NCBI RefSeq assembly: GCF_039521365.1
Contig: NZ_BAAACF010000003.1
Location: forward strand, 310,001-374,000
Direction of reading: 5' to 3'
DNA from: Clostridium_AW malenominatum
Lineage (GTDB): Bacteria > Bacillota > Clostridia > Clostridiales > Clostridiaceae
Length of the DNA stretch: 64,000 nucleotides
Shown: positions 16,030 through 24,492 of the stretch, one piece after another
Position numbering within the stretch: the stretch's first letter is position 1
Layout of the letters: each line of letters opens with the position of its first letter
Program-made: the position numbers and the translations under genes
Notes under the pieces: model-generated
The model's database searches: none
The model's input: only the letters and a program-made list of their open reading frames with translations
Told to the model about the DNA's origin: nothing

Positions 16030-18468
16030 ATGAGTAATTACGGAACTCACATTGATGAAAAATGGCAACAAAAATGGGAAGACACCAATCTTTATAAATT
16101 TGATAAAGATAAAGAAGGAGAAAAGCTATATGTATTAGAAATGTTCTCCTACCCATCAGGTAGCAATCTTCACGCAGGACATTGGTTTAACTATGGTCCT
16201 GTAGATTCTTGGGCTAGATTTAAGAGGATGAAAGGCTTTAATGTATTTCAGCCAATGGGCTTTGATGCTTTTGGACTTCCAGCAGAAAACTTTGCAATAA
16301 AAACAGGAATACATCCAAAGGACTCTACCATGAAAAACATAGCTACTATGGAAAAACAGCTAAAAGCTATGGGAGCCATGTTTAACTGGGAAAACGAAGT
16401 AATAACCTGTAATGAGGATTACTATAAATGGACTCAATGGTTATTCTTAAAGCTTTATGAAAAAGGATTAGCTTATAGAAAAAATGCACCTGTCAACTGG
16501 TGCCCAAGTTGTAATACAGTACTTGCTAATGAACAGGTTCTTGATGGCGAATGTGAGAGATGCTCCAGCGAAGTTACTAAGAAAGATTTAACTCAATGGT
16601 TCTTTAAAATTACAGATTACTCAGAAGAATTACTTCAAAAGCTTGAAGAATTAGATTGGCCAGAAAAAACTAAGGCTATGCAAAAACATTGGATAGGAAA
16701 GTCTATTGGGGCTGAAGCTACCTTTAAAATGTCCGATTCAGAGCTTTCTTTCAATGTATTCACCACTAGAGCAGATACTTTATTTGGAGTTACTTATGTG
16801 GTGTTAGCTCCTGAAAATCCGTTGGTAGATGAAATTACAACAGAATACTATAGAGCTGACGTAGAAGCTTATAAAGAAGAGACGAAAAAGCAATCAGATA
16901 TTGAAAGGCAATCAATAACAAGAGAAAAAACTGGAGTGTTCACAGGCTCCTATGCAATAAACCCTATTAACGGAAGAAAGGTTCCTGTTTGGGTTGCAGA
17001 TTATGTATTAGCTACTTACGGAACTGGTGCTGTTATGGCAGTTCCAGCTCACGATGAAAGAGATTTCGCTTTTGCAACAAAATATGAACTTCCAATAGAA
17101 AGAGTTATAAAGGGTGGAGAAGGTCTTCCTTACGTAGATCCAGGCATCATGGTAAATAGCGGTGAATTTGATGGCATGAACTCTGAAGAAGGCAGAATTG
17201 CTATTATTGACAAGTTAGAAGCTGAAGGCAAAGGAAGCAAGAAAGTTAATTATAGATTAAGAGACTGGTTAGTATCAAGACAAAGATATTGGGGAGCACC
17301 TATTCCAGTTGTATATTGTGATAAATGCGGTATTGTACCGGTACCTGAAAATGAACTTCCAGTAAAACTTCCATATAACGTGGAGTTTGCTCCAGATGGA
17401 AAATCTCCTTTAGCGAAATCTGAAGAGTTTATAAATACAACTTGCCCACATTGTGGTGGAGCTGCTAAAAGAGAAGCTGACACTCTAGATACTTTTGTTT
17501 GTTCATCTTTCTATTACTTAAGATATGCAGATAACAAAAATGAAAAGGAAGCTTTCAATAAGGATATAGTGAACAAAATTCTTCCTGTTGATAAATACGT
17601 AGGCGGACCAGAACATGCTTGCATGCACCTTCTTTACGCAAGATTTATCAATAAGGCTTTAAGAGACATGGGGTATTTAGATTTTGATGAGCCTTTTACT
17701 TCTTTAACACATCAAGGCTTAATACTTGGACCAGATGGACAAAAGATGAGTAAATCAAAGGGAAATACTATCTCTCCAGATGATTACATTAAAGAATTCG
17801 GTTCTGACGTATTTAGAATGTATTTAATGTTTGGATTTGACTACACAGAAGGTGGAGCTTGGAGCGATGATGGAATAAAATCCATAGGTAAGTTTGTTGA
17901 TAGGGTGGAAAGAATCATAGACTCCTCTAGAAGCTATATTAATAACCCTGTTAATTCTAAAGATTCTATGGATAAAGTAGAAAAGGAATTAAACTTTATA
18001 AGACATTACACCATAAAATCAGTAACAGAAGATATGGATAAAATGCAGTTTAATACTTGTATCGCAAGGCTTATGGAGTTTACAAATGCATTATCTAAAT
18101 ATATTAGCGAAGAAGTTAAAAATCCTGTGTTCTTAAAAGAATGCTTAGTAGACTATGTAAAATTATTTGCACCTTTTGCTCCTCACTTTAGTGAAGAACA
18201 ATGGTCCCTTTTAGAAATGCCATTTTCTATATTCAATGAGAAATGGCCAGAATTCAATGCAAATGCCTTAGTAAAGGACGAAATTGAAATAGCAATACAA
18301 ATAAACGGAAAAGTTAAAGGAAGAATTAATATACCTTCAGGTCTTTCTGATGATGATATTAAATTAGCTGCCTTAGCTTCCCCAGATACTCAAAAGCATA
18401 TTGAGGGTAAATCCGTAGTTAAGGTAATTGTTATAAAAGGAAGCTTAGTTAATATAGTAGTGAAATAA
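16030..18468 (+). CDS. leuS: Leucyl-tRNA synthetase
   Basis: An 812-residue class I synthetase charging tRNA-Leu. The HIGH-type motif appears as PSGSNLHAGHW near residue 42, the zinc/CP1 region contains WCPSCNTVLANEQ, the editing domain shows TTRADTLFGVTYVVLAPE, and KMSKSKGN lies near 572. The C-terminal domain IAIQINGKVKGRI is complete. An AGGAGGG ribosome site precedes the ATG. Expression is controlled by the T-box leader immediately upstream. Length and motifs are normal for bacterial LeuRS. Confidence 0.97.
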   Translation: MSNYGTHIDEKWQQKWEDTNLYKFDKDKEGEKLYVLEMFSYPSGSNLHAGHWFNYGPVDSWARFKRMKGFNVFQPMGFDAFGLPAENFAIKTGIHPKDSTMKNIATMEKQLKAMGAMFNWENEVITCNEDYYKWTQWLFLKLYEKGLAYRKNAPVNWCPSCNTVLANEQVLDGECERCSSEVTKKDLTQWFFKITDYSEELLQKLEELDWPEKTKAMQKHWIGKSIGAEATFKMSDSELSFNVFTTRADTLFGVTYVVLAPENPLVDEITTEYYRADVEAYKEETKKQSDIERQSITREKTGVFTGSYAINPINGRKVPVWVADYVLATYGTGAVMAVPAHDERDFAFATKYELPIERVIKGGEGLPYVDPGIMVNSGEFDGMNSEEGRIAIIDKLEAEGKGSKKVNYRLRDWLVSRQRYWGAPIPVVYCDKCGIVPVPENELPVKLPYNVEFAPDGKSPLAKSEEFINTTCPHCGGAAKREADTLDTFVCSSFYYLRYADNKNEKEAFNKDIVNKILPVDKYVGGPEHACMHLLYARFINKALRDMGYLDFDEPFTSLTHQGLILGPDGQKMSKSKGNTISPDDYIKEFGSDVFRMYLMFGFDYTEGGAWSDDGIKSIGKFVDRVERIIDSSRSYINNPVNSKDSMDKVEKELNFIRHYTIKSVTEDMDKMQFNTCIARLMEFTNALSKYISEEVKNPVFLKECLVDYVKLFAPFAPHFSEEQWSLLEMPFSIFNEKWPEFNANALVKDEIEIAIQINGKVKGRINIPSGLSDDDIKLAALASPDTQKHIEGKSVVKVIVIKGSLVNIVVK

Positions 18469-18506
18469 GGCTATTTAATTAAAAATTAATACTTAAAAAA
18501 TAAATG

Positions 18507-18530
18507 GGGATTTTGCCAAATCAAAATCCC
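18507..18530 (+). terminator. Hairpin after leuS
   Basis: GGGATTTTG and CAAAATCCC form a 9-bp stem around a 6-nt loop 38 bp after the stop. Only an interrupted T-rich stretch follows, so efficiency is uncertain. Confidence 0.5.
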
Positions 18531-18571
18531 TTCATTATTTGTTATTTATTCATTGTCATCTGTTCTCTGAA

Positions 18572-18591
18572 TAAAAGCCTCCGCGCTTTTA
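18572..18591 (-). terminator. Weak terminator of the ABC exporter operon
   Basis: TAAAAGC and GCTTTTA flank a 6-nt GCGGAG loop just after the permease stop on the minus strand, followed by ATTC. The stem is short. Confidence 0.4.
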
Positions 18592-18594
18592 CTC

Positions 18595-19902
18595 TTACTC
18601 CGTCTTAATCGCTTCTAAAGCACTTAGCTTAGTAGCCCTTTTAGCAGGATAGAAACCTGATATTACTCCAACTAATGTTGTAAAGGCTAAAGCTGCAAAT
18701 ACTAACCACATAGGAATAATGGATAGTTTAGTATTTCCACTTCCAGGACCTCCAAGCATATTCACATTACGTCCTAAAAAGTTTATTATAAATGAAAGTC
18801 CATAGCTTAGGGCTATACCCAAAAATCCTCCTGAAAGGCCAATGGTACCTGCTTCAAAAAGAAATATTCTTTTTATATCTCTTAGTTGTGCCCCTATAAC
18901 CTTCATGACACCTATTTCTCTAGTTCTTTCATAAATAGACATTATCATAGTATTGGTTATACCTAATGCTGCTACAAGGAGAGATACTGCACCTATTCCT
19001 CCTAGCACTGCTTGAATTGTACCTGCAGTTTTCTTAAGGGAATCTAAAAAATCATTTAAGCTGAATGCATTATATCCTAAATCTTTAATTTGCTTTTGTA
19101 TATCTGCTACTTCATTCATATCTTTAACTTTTACTAATATTTGCTGATACTTGTTCTTGTTTGTATTTTGTCTCCCTTTGCTACCCTCTAGTTTCTGTTG
19201 TTCCTTCTTAAGCTTTTCTATCTCACTAATGCTCATGTAAACATAGCTATCCTTCTCATAGTCACCTTCTTTAAGAACTCCCACTACATTTATTTTCATA
19301 GGTTTTCCGCCCTTAGGTTGTCCCTTGTCGTCATAAACATTAAAGCTCATAGTGAACTTATCCTTTAGAGGTTTTATATTTGGTTCTTTATATGGCCCTC
19401 TAATTCTTTTTTCATCATAAAAAAATCTTTTTACTGCTCCTCCAAAAACCATGTTATAAGAATCGCCAGTTTTTAAAAGTCTTCCTTCTTCTATTTTATA
19501 ATCAAAGGCTTCCATCGATTTTGGATCAACACCTCTTAAATTTATATGTGCAGTGTACTTTCCTGTATTTAGTTTCATATTCATATCCATTACAGGCGTT
19601 ACCGCTTCCACTCCTTTTATATCCTTTAAGGTCTTTAAAGCATCATCATCTAAATATACTTTCTTTTGACTTATAGCCCCTCCTCTATTCCCCATATCAT
19701 AATTTTCCATAACAGTAATAGTATTTAGACTTCCCATCTCACTTATACTTTGTTTAAAGCTATAGCTCATACCAAACCCCAAGGAAAGCATGGTAATTAT
19801 AGAACTTGTTCCTATAACTACCCCTAGTATGGTAAGAAAAGTTCTCAGCTTTCTACGCCATAGATTCTTCAAACCCATCCTAATAATGTCTAAACTATTC
19901 AT
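18595..19902 (-). CDS. MacB/FtsX-type ABC transporter permease
   Basis: A 435-residue permease: one N-terminal membrane helix (LRTFLTILGVVIGTSSIITM), a large extracytoplasmic MacB periplasmic core-like domain (about residues 45-280), then three C-terminal helices of the FtsX domain (NTMIMSIYERTREIGVMKVI is the typical coupling segment). Such permeases drive mechanotransmission or export of peptides, lipoproteins or drugs rather than classical channel transport. It overlaps the preceding secreted-protein gene by 8 bp and follows its ATPase in the same operon. The substrate is unknown. Confidence 0.88.
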   Translation of the reverse strand: MNSLDIIRMGLKNLWRRKLRTFLTILGVVIGTSSIITMLSLGFGMSYSFKQSISEMGSLNTITVMENYDMGNRGGAISQKKVYLDDDALKTLKDIKGVEAVTPVMDMNMKLNTGKYTAHINLRGVDPKSMEAFDYKIEEGRLLKTGDSYNMVFGGAVKRFFYDEKRIRGPYKEPNIKPLKDKFTMSFNVYDDKGQPKGGKPMKINVVGVLKEGDYEKDSYVYMSISEIEKLKKEQQKLEGSKGRQNTNKNKYQQILVKVKDMNEVADIQKQIKDLGYNAFSLNDFLDSLKKTAGTIQAVLGGIGAVSLLVAALGITNTMIMSIYERTREIGVMKVIGAQLRDIKRIFLFEAGTIGLSGGFLGIALSYGLSFIINFLGRNVNMLGGPGSGNTKLSIIPMWLVFAALAFTTLVGVISGFYPAKRATKLSALEAIKTE

Positions 19903-21610
19903 CTAAGGTCATACCTTTCTTTTTCTTATTTTTCTTCCAAATAATAAATCCTGCTACTGTTACTAAGAATAGGCTTGAGCTTATTATTAATTTCTTTTTG
20001 CTTGTCGCTGGTTTCATGTCAGGTGGCATATTATCCATCCCTGGTTCCATAGCTGGCATTTCCATTACATTTATATTAAAATCCTTCTTTACTTCTACAT
20101 GTTCCCCTGCAGTATTATCATAAGAAAATACTAAAGTTCCTTTAAGAGGCCCTGGAGCATTAGGAATGACACTTCCATCATAGCTCTCTGAGTTTCCTGC
20201 TTCAAAATTTCCTAAAAAGTACTGACCATTTTCTGTAGAAAAATCTCCTTTTAATTCTATCATTACATTACTTAAAGTAACTTTTCCCTTATTGTAGAAC
20301 TGAACATTAATTGGAATTGGCTGACCTATAAAACCTTCTGGTGGAAGCTCTATATTTCCAATTTCAAGTTTAGTCTGCTGTACTACAGGCACTCCTATAA
20401 GTTCAGTAGCTTTAAGCTCTTTTCCATCTTCATCTTCATATTCAAAGTTAGCTGTAAGGGTATAGGTTTTTGCCTTAGCATCTGGAACAGTAAACATTGT
20501 AATATTCTTTTCCACCCTTCCCTTTGGTGGAATTTCATCTATATAGAAGGTATTACTTGTATTTACAGGACTAAATACACTTCCGCTTCCCTCTGTTTTT
20601 TCATCTACTGTTAATGTAATTTTTATATTTTTTACTGATTTATTAGCATTTGTGTTAAAAAAAGATAGGTTCATATCAAAATTTTGTCCAGCCCTTACTA
20701 ATTTAGGTTGAAAACTATATCTATCAATTATAAGTTTTGGATTTAAGTTAGCTCCTCCTCCACCTACATTTACAAAAAATTTATAGGTTTCTTCTGGTAT
20801 ATCTTTACCGCTTAATTTTAAATCTATTGCTTGTCCACCCTTCTCAATATTGTCTGCAGCTTGCAATTCTAGTTTAATGTTTTTAGCTTCTTCCCCTGCA
20901 ATGGTCCCCAAATATTGGCTATTAGAATTGTTTACAATAACAAAGTTTTTTCCAATGCCATCTACAACAACTTTAACATCCTTAGCTTCAATAGTTCCCT
21001 TATTTTTAACTACAAAGTCTACCATTACCTTTTCCCCTGGCTTTATGTCAGTTGGAGTTGTAGTTATTTTTTCTAGTTGCAATTTTGGCATTACACTATC
21101 ATTTACAATCTTTACATTTATAGTTTCTACCATTGTAACCGCCTTATCTCCGAAAACATTGCTATATTTAAAGTTTAACTTTAGAGGATACATTCCTTCT
21201 GCTACATTGTTTTTTATTCTAAGTTTAAACTCTATATTGGCTGTTTCTTTTGAGTTAATAGTTTCTATAGCTTTACTTAAAGTTCCATATTCAAGCGTAA
21301 AAGGACACTCTTTATCTGTTAAATCTGGCGTAATAATTAAATTTTTAGCAGCATGACTCCCAATATTTTTAATGGCTACAGGAACTTTTATTAAATCTCC
21401 TGCAGAAAACTTGAGCATGTCTCCCTCTACTATTGTTAGAGTTGCCATGTAAGTTGAAGTATCTATTGGAGTTATAGGCATATCTACCGATGCAATATCC
21501 TTGCTTTTAGATATTGCATCACCGTTACTTGCTTTAACTCTTGTTAAATTAAAACTTATTCCCGACAAAAGCAACATTAAACTCAATAAAAAACTAAACA
21601 ATCTTTTCAT
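19895..21610 (-). CDS. Exported NEW3/CARDB-like beta-domain protein of an ABC system
   Basis: A 571-residue protein with a signal peptide (residues 1-28), four or five repeated Ig-like beta domains and a C-terminal membrane helix followed by KKNKKKKG. The repeats share signatures such as PVAIKNIGSHAAKNLIITPD, VDFVVKNKGTIEAKDVKVVV and INVQFYNKGKVTLSNVMIEL, typical of CARDB/NPCBM-associated NEW3 domains. It is encoded between the ATPase (2 bp upstream) and the permease (8-bp overlap), so it likely acts as the extracytoplasmic partner of this exporter, in the place of the adaptor protein of Gram-negative MacAB systems. Its ligand is unknown. Confidence 0.8.
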   Translation of the reverse strand: MKRLFSFLLSLMLLLSGISFNLTRVKASNGDAISKSKDIASVDMPITPIDTSTYMATLTIVEGDMLKFSAGDLIKVPVAIKNIGSHAAKNLIITPDLTDKECPFTLEYGTLSKAIETINSKETANIEFKLRIKNNVAEGMYPLKLNFKYSNVFGDKAVTMVETINVKIVNDSVMPKLQLEKITTTPTDIKPGEKVMVDFVVKNKGTIEAKDVKVVVDGIGKNFVIVNNSNSQYLGTIAGEEAKNIKLELQAADNIEKGGQAIDLKLSGKDIPEETYKFFVNVGGGGANLNPKLIIDRYSFQPKLVRAGQNFDMNLSFFNTNANKSVKNIKITLTVDEKTEGSGSVFSPVNTSNTFYIDEIPPKGRVEKNITMFTVPDAKAKTYTLTANFEYEDEDGKELKATELIGVPVVQQTKLEIGNIELPPEGFIGQPIPINVQFYNKGKVTLSNVMIELKGDFSTENGQYFLGNFEAGNSESYDGSVIPNAPGPLKGTLVFSYDNTAGEHVEVKKDFNINVMEMPAMEPGMDNMPPDMKPATSKKKLIISSSLFLVTVAGFIIWKKNKKKKGMTLDE

Positions 21611-21611
21611 T

Positions 21612-22334
21612 CTAAGCCTCTCCCTTTTTCTCTATTATCTTTTTATTTTCATTAGTTACTATTTTTTCTATGTTTCCATCCCTTATGTATACAATTCTAT
21701 CTGCGTAAGTGGAAATTTCTACGTCATGAGTTACTATTATTAATGTTTGATTATGTTCCTTTGCCATAGATATAATTAATGCCATTATTTCCTCAGTGGT
21801 CTTTGTATCTAGGTTCCCAGTAGGCTCGTCCGCAAATACAATATTAGGACTATTTACAAAGGCTCTTGCTATACTTACCCTTTGTTGCTGTCCTCCACTC
21901 ATTTGAGAGGGCTTGTGAGTAAGTCTTTGTCCAAGTCCTACAGCCTTTAACATTTCTTTTGCTTTTTTATCCCTTTGACCCTTAGATACATTTCTAAATA
22001 TTAAAGGTAAACTCACATTTTCCAGCGCCGAAAATGTAGATAATAGGTTATAGGACTGGAAAACGAAACCTATGTATTTTTGCCTAAAAAGTGCTAATTG
22101 GTCTTCACTCATTTTTTCTATATGTTTATCTTTTATTATTATTTCTCCCTTAGTGGGTTTCTCCAGGCCTGCCATCATATTAAGAAGAGTACTTTTGCCT
22201 GACCCTGAGGTACCCAGCAAACATAATATTTCTCCCATGCCAACCTTTAAACTTATATCATCGAGGGCAACTATTTTCTCTTCTCCCATTCTATATACTT
22301 TTCTAACGTTATTTAACTCAATTATATTCTCCAA
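21612..22334 (-). CDS. MacB/LolD-type ABC transporter ATP-binding protein
   Basis: A 240-residue ATPase with Walker A GTSGSGKSTLLNMMAG, Q-loop VFQSYNLL, signature MSGGQQQRVSIARAF, Walker B NIVFADEPTGNLD and H-loop IIVTHD. It energises the FtsX-type permease two genes downstream. The start is a TTG at 22334, with CCTCC-complement GGAGG 7 bp upstream; no ATG gives a comparable N-terminus. It is the first gene of the three-gene operon. Confidence 0.93.
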   Translation of the reverse strand: MENIIELNNVRKVYRMGEEKIVALDDISLKVGMGEILCLLGTSGSGKSTLLNMMAGLEKPTKGEIIIKDKHIEKMSEDQLALFRQKYIGFVFQSYNLLSTFSALENVSLPLIFRNVSKGQRDKKAKEMLKAVGLGQRLTHKPSQMSGGQQQRVSIARAFVNSPNIVFADEPTGNLDTKTTEEIMALIISMAKEHNQTLIIVTHDVEISTYADRIVYIRDGNIEKIVTNENKKIIEKKGEA

Positions 22335-22440
22335 GAAGTAACCTCCTCTCCATACATATACTCATATTTTATATTAATAATACGTTAAAATATATACAAA
22401 TTGTTTACATTATCCAACTTTTAAGAATATTTTAAGAAAC

Positions 22441-22545
22441 AAAAAGTATATCCCCTTAGTCACCAATCTATTCGCCTACAACTTCAAAGATGAAGTTGTA
22501 TCGACTCACTACTCACTCTATGTGACATCAGTGATATACTCTTTT
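22441..22545. other. Structured intergenic element with nested stems
   Basis: Between the ABC operon and the alarmone synthetase gene lies a roughly 105-bp segment with three nested pairings: GTATATC (22446-22452) with GATATAC (22533-22539), GTCAC (22459-22463) with GTGAC (22522-22526), and a 9-bp hairpin TACAACTTC/GAAGTTGTA at 22477-22500. On the minus strand the outer stem is followed by TTTTTGTTT, like an intrinsic terminator. I do not recognise a known RNA class, and there is no ORF. It could be the 3' UTR of the synthetase mRNA, an independent small RNA or a small repeat element. Confidence 0.45.
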
Positions 22546-22580
22546 ACTGGATACAAACGGGAAAGCTGATTTCAATTTTC

Positions 22581-23363
22581 CTATTTATAAATATCTAAAG
22601 TTTTTTCCGTCGCTCTTAGGAGTTTATTAAACTCAAATACCTCTCCCTCTTCAATTAGTTTATTTAACTGACTTTGGTATCTCAAGGATTCAGCTGATTT
22701 TCCTATGGAAGATAGAGTGAGTATATTATCCATTATAGTAGATACTATGTTTGATTTAATTTCAAAAAGCTTTTGTGCATCCTTTATTTCATCCTTAATT
22801 TCTAACATCAAATTGTCCAAATTAAAGGCTGCATCTGCTGCGCTTTTCAATTTATATTTTATTTCTTTAGGTATGTCATGTTTATACTTATAATTTAATG
22901 AGTGTTCAATAGTGGCCCAAAAGTTCATGGCTAGGGTTCTAATTTGAAACTCTGCCAATATTTCTTTAGTGCCTTCAGTCATATTTACAGGGTATCTTAT
23001 TATTACATGGTAACTTCTATATCCACTTGATTTAACGTTAGTAACGTAATCCTTCTCATAGATTATCTGCATGTCATTTCTTTGTCTCATAAGGCTTACT
23101 ACTCTTTCCACATCATCAACAAATTGACACATGACTCTTATACCAGCTATATCTTCAATTTCATATTCTATTCTATCTAAAGAAATATCAAATTTATTAG
23201 CTTTCTCCAAAATACTTGATATTTCTTTTACTCTTCCTGTAACAAATTCTACAGGGGAATACTCATTTTTTCTTCTACATTCTGTTCTTATACTTCTAAA
23301 TTTTACCTTTAATTCTTCCACTGCTTGCTCATAGGGTATTAAAAAAGTCTTCCATTCTCTCAT
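22581..23363 (-). CDS. Small alarmone synthetase (RelA/SpoT-domain GTP pyrophosphokinase, YjbM type)
   Basis: A 260-residue single-domain (p)ppGpp synthetase: the RelA/SpoT core is visible in EYEIEDIAGIRVMCQFVDDV and SSGYRSYHVIIRYP, then EFQIRTLAMNFWATIEHSLN. There is no HD hydrolase domain and no TGS/ACT regulatory domain, so it belongs to the small synthetase class that responds through expression rather than ribosome binding. The start at 23363 was preferred over 23405 because GGGGG lies 8 bp upstream. It is monocistronic, with a possible structured 3' region. Confidence 0.9.
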   Translation of the reverse strand: MREWKTFLIPYEQAVEELKVKFRSIRTECRRKNEYSPVEFVTGRVKEISSILEKANKFDISLDRIEYEIEDIAGIRVMCQFVDDVERVVSLMRQRNDMQIIYEKDYVTNVKSSGYRSYHVIIRYPVNMTEGTKEILAEFQIRTLAMNFWATIEHSLNYKYKHDIPKEIKYKLKSAADAAFNLDNLMLEIKDEIKDAQKLFEIKSNIVSTIMDNILTLSSIGKSAESLRYQSQLNKLIEEGEVFEFNKLLRATEKTLDIYK

Positions 23364-23491
23364 TGCAATAACCCCCTTTAGGTTCCTACAAATATTATAA
23401 TACATTAAAGGGTAATTAATAATACATTTTACCTATTTTTTTGATATAATATATATATTATATCAAAATAACAGGTTAGAGGTTGATTTAT

Positions 23492-24343
23492 ATGGACAAA
23501 AACATTTTTTCTGGTTTAGATAAGTTTGGATTTAAAGATATAGAAGATATAAAAATTTATAGCAGTGATGATGAGGAAAAGGAAGAAGTAAAATCCTCCG
23601 TTCATTCCCCTTTATATGACAAGGCAATTATATGTCCTGTTTGCAGAAACGCATTTAAGACAAAGGCTGTAAAATCCTCTTACTATAGAATAGGGAAAAA
23701 AGATTCGGACTTTCTAGTAAGATATCTTACAATAAATCCTTATTTTTATGATGTATGGTTATGTAATAATTGTGGGTATAGCGCCTTAAAAGTGGATTTT
23801 GAAAAATTAAGAGAAGGGGAAATAGAAAAAGTAAAAAAAATTATTAGGCCTCGCTGGAAGTCTAGAGAATACGGTTCTGATTATGATGAAAATATAGCTA
23901 TTGAGAGGTATAAATTAGCTCTATTAAATTATGCTGTAATAGAAGCTAAAGCCAGTAAAAAAGCAATAACCTGCTTAAAGATAGCATGGATGTATAGACT
24001 TTTAGAAGATGGAGAAAATGAACTAATTTTTCTAAAACAAGCCCTTGAAGGTTTTAACCAAGCTTTTTTCAATGAAATGTTCCCAATTTACGGCATGGAT
24101 AAATTTACTGTAATGTATCTTATAGGAGAACTTCATAGAAGAGTTGGAGAATATGAAAATGCCCTTCTTTGGTATAGCCAAGTTATAACCACTCCTGCAG
24201 TTTCTCCAAAGCTAAAAGAGCTAGCTAGAGATGGGAAAGATTTAATAAAAGAATATCAACAGTACCATGAGAAAGAACATGAAAATGAGAATGTGGAAGA
24301 AGATGGTGTAAAGGGTATTTTTTCTAAGTTTTTTGGAAAATAA
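23492..24343 (+). CDS. DUF2225 family zinc-ribbon/TPR-like protein
   Basis: A 283-residue protein. Residues about 45-120 hold two CxxC pairs (CPVCRNAF and CNNCGYSALKVDF), the DUF2225 zinc ribbon. The rest is helical with TPR-like repeats (GELHRRVGEYENALLWYSQV). The start at 23492 (ATG) follows GAGG by 9 bp; a TTG at 23483 is possible. DUF2225 proteins are common in clostridia and spirochaetes without a known function. It stands alone, with a strong terminator downstream. Confidence 0.8.
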   Translation: MDKNIFSGLDKFGFKDIEDIKIYSSDDEEKEEVKSSVHSPLYDKAIICPVCRNAFKTKAVKSSYYRIGKKDSDFLVRYLTINPYFYDVWLCNNCGYSALKVDFEKLREGEIEKVKKIIRPRWKSREYGSDYDENIAIERYKLALLNYAVIEAKASKKAITCLKIAWMYRLLEDGENELIFLKQALEGFNQAFFNEMFPIYGMDKFTVMYLIGELHRRVGEYENALLWYSQVITTPAVSPKLKELARDGKDLIKEYQQYHEKEHENENVEEDGVKGIFSKFFGK

Positions 24344-24429
24344 GCTCTTTTAGAATTAACAATTAAAATTTAACAATTGACAATTTAAGATAGAATTTTT
24401 TATAAAAAATTCTTTTAATATACTAAAAT

Positions 24430-24460
24430 AAAAAGCTTTTGACCTGGTCAAAAGCTTTTT
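24430..24460. terminator. Bidirectional terminator between DUF2225 and the flavoprotein gene
   Basis: AAAAAGCTTTTGACC and GGTCAAAAGCTTTTT form a 15-bp inverted repeat. It serves both convergent genes. AT-rich repeats of the TTAACAATT type flank it (24357-24390 and 24462-24497). Confidence 0.85.
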
Positions 24461-24492
24461 GTAATTGTTCATTATTAATCATTAATTTTTAA

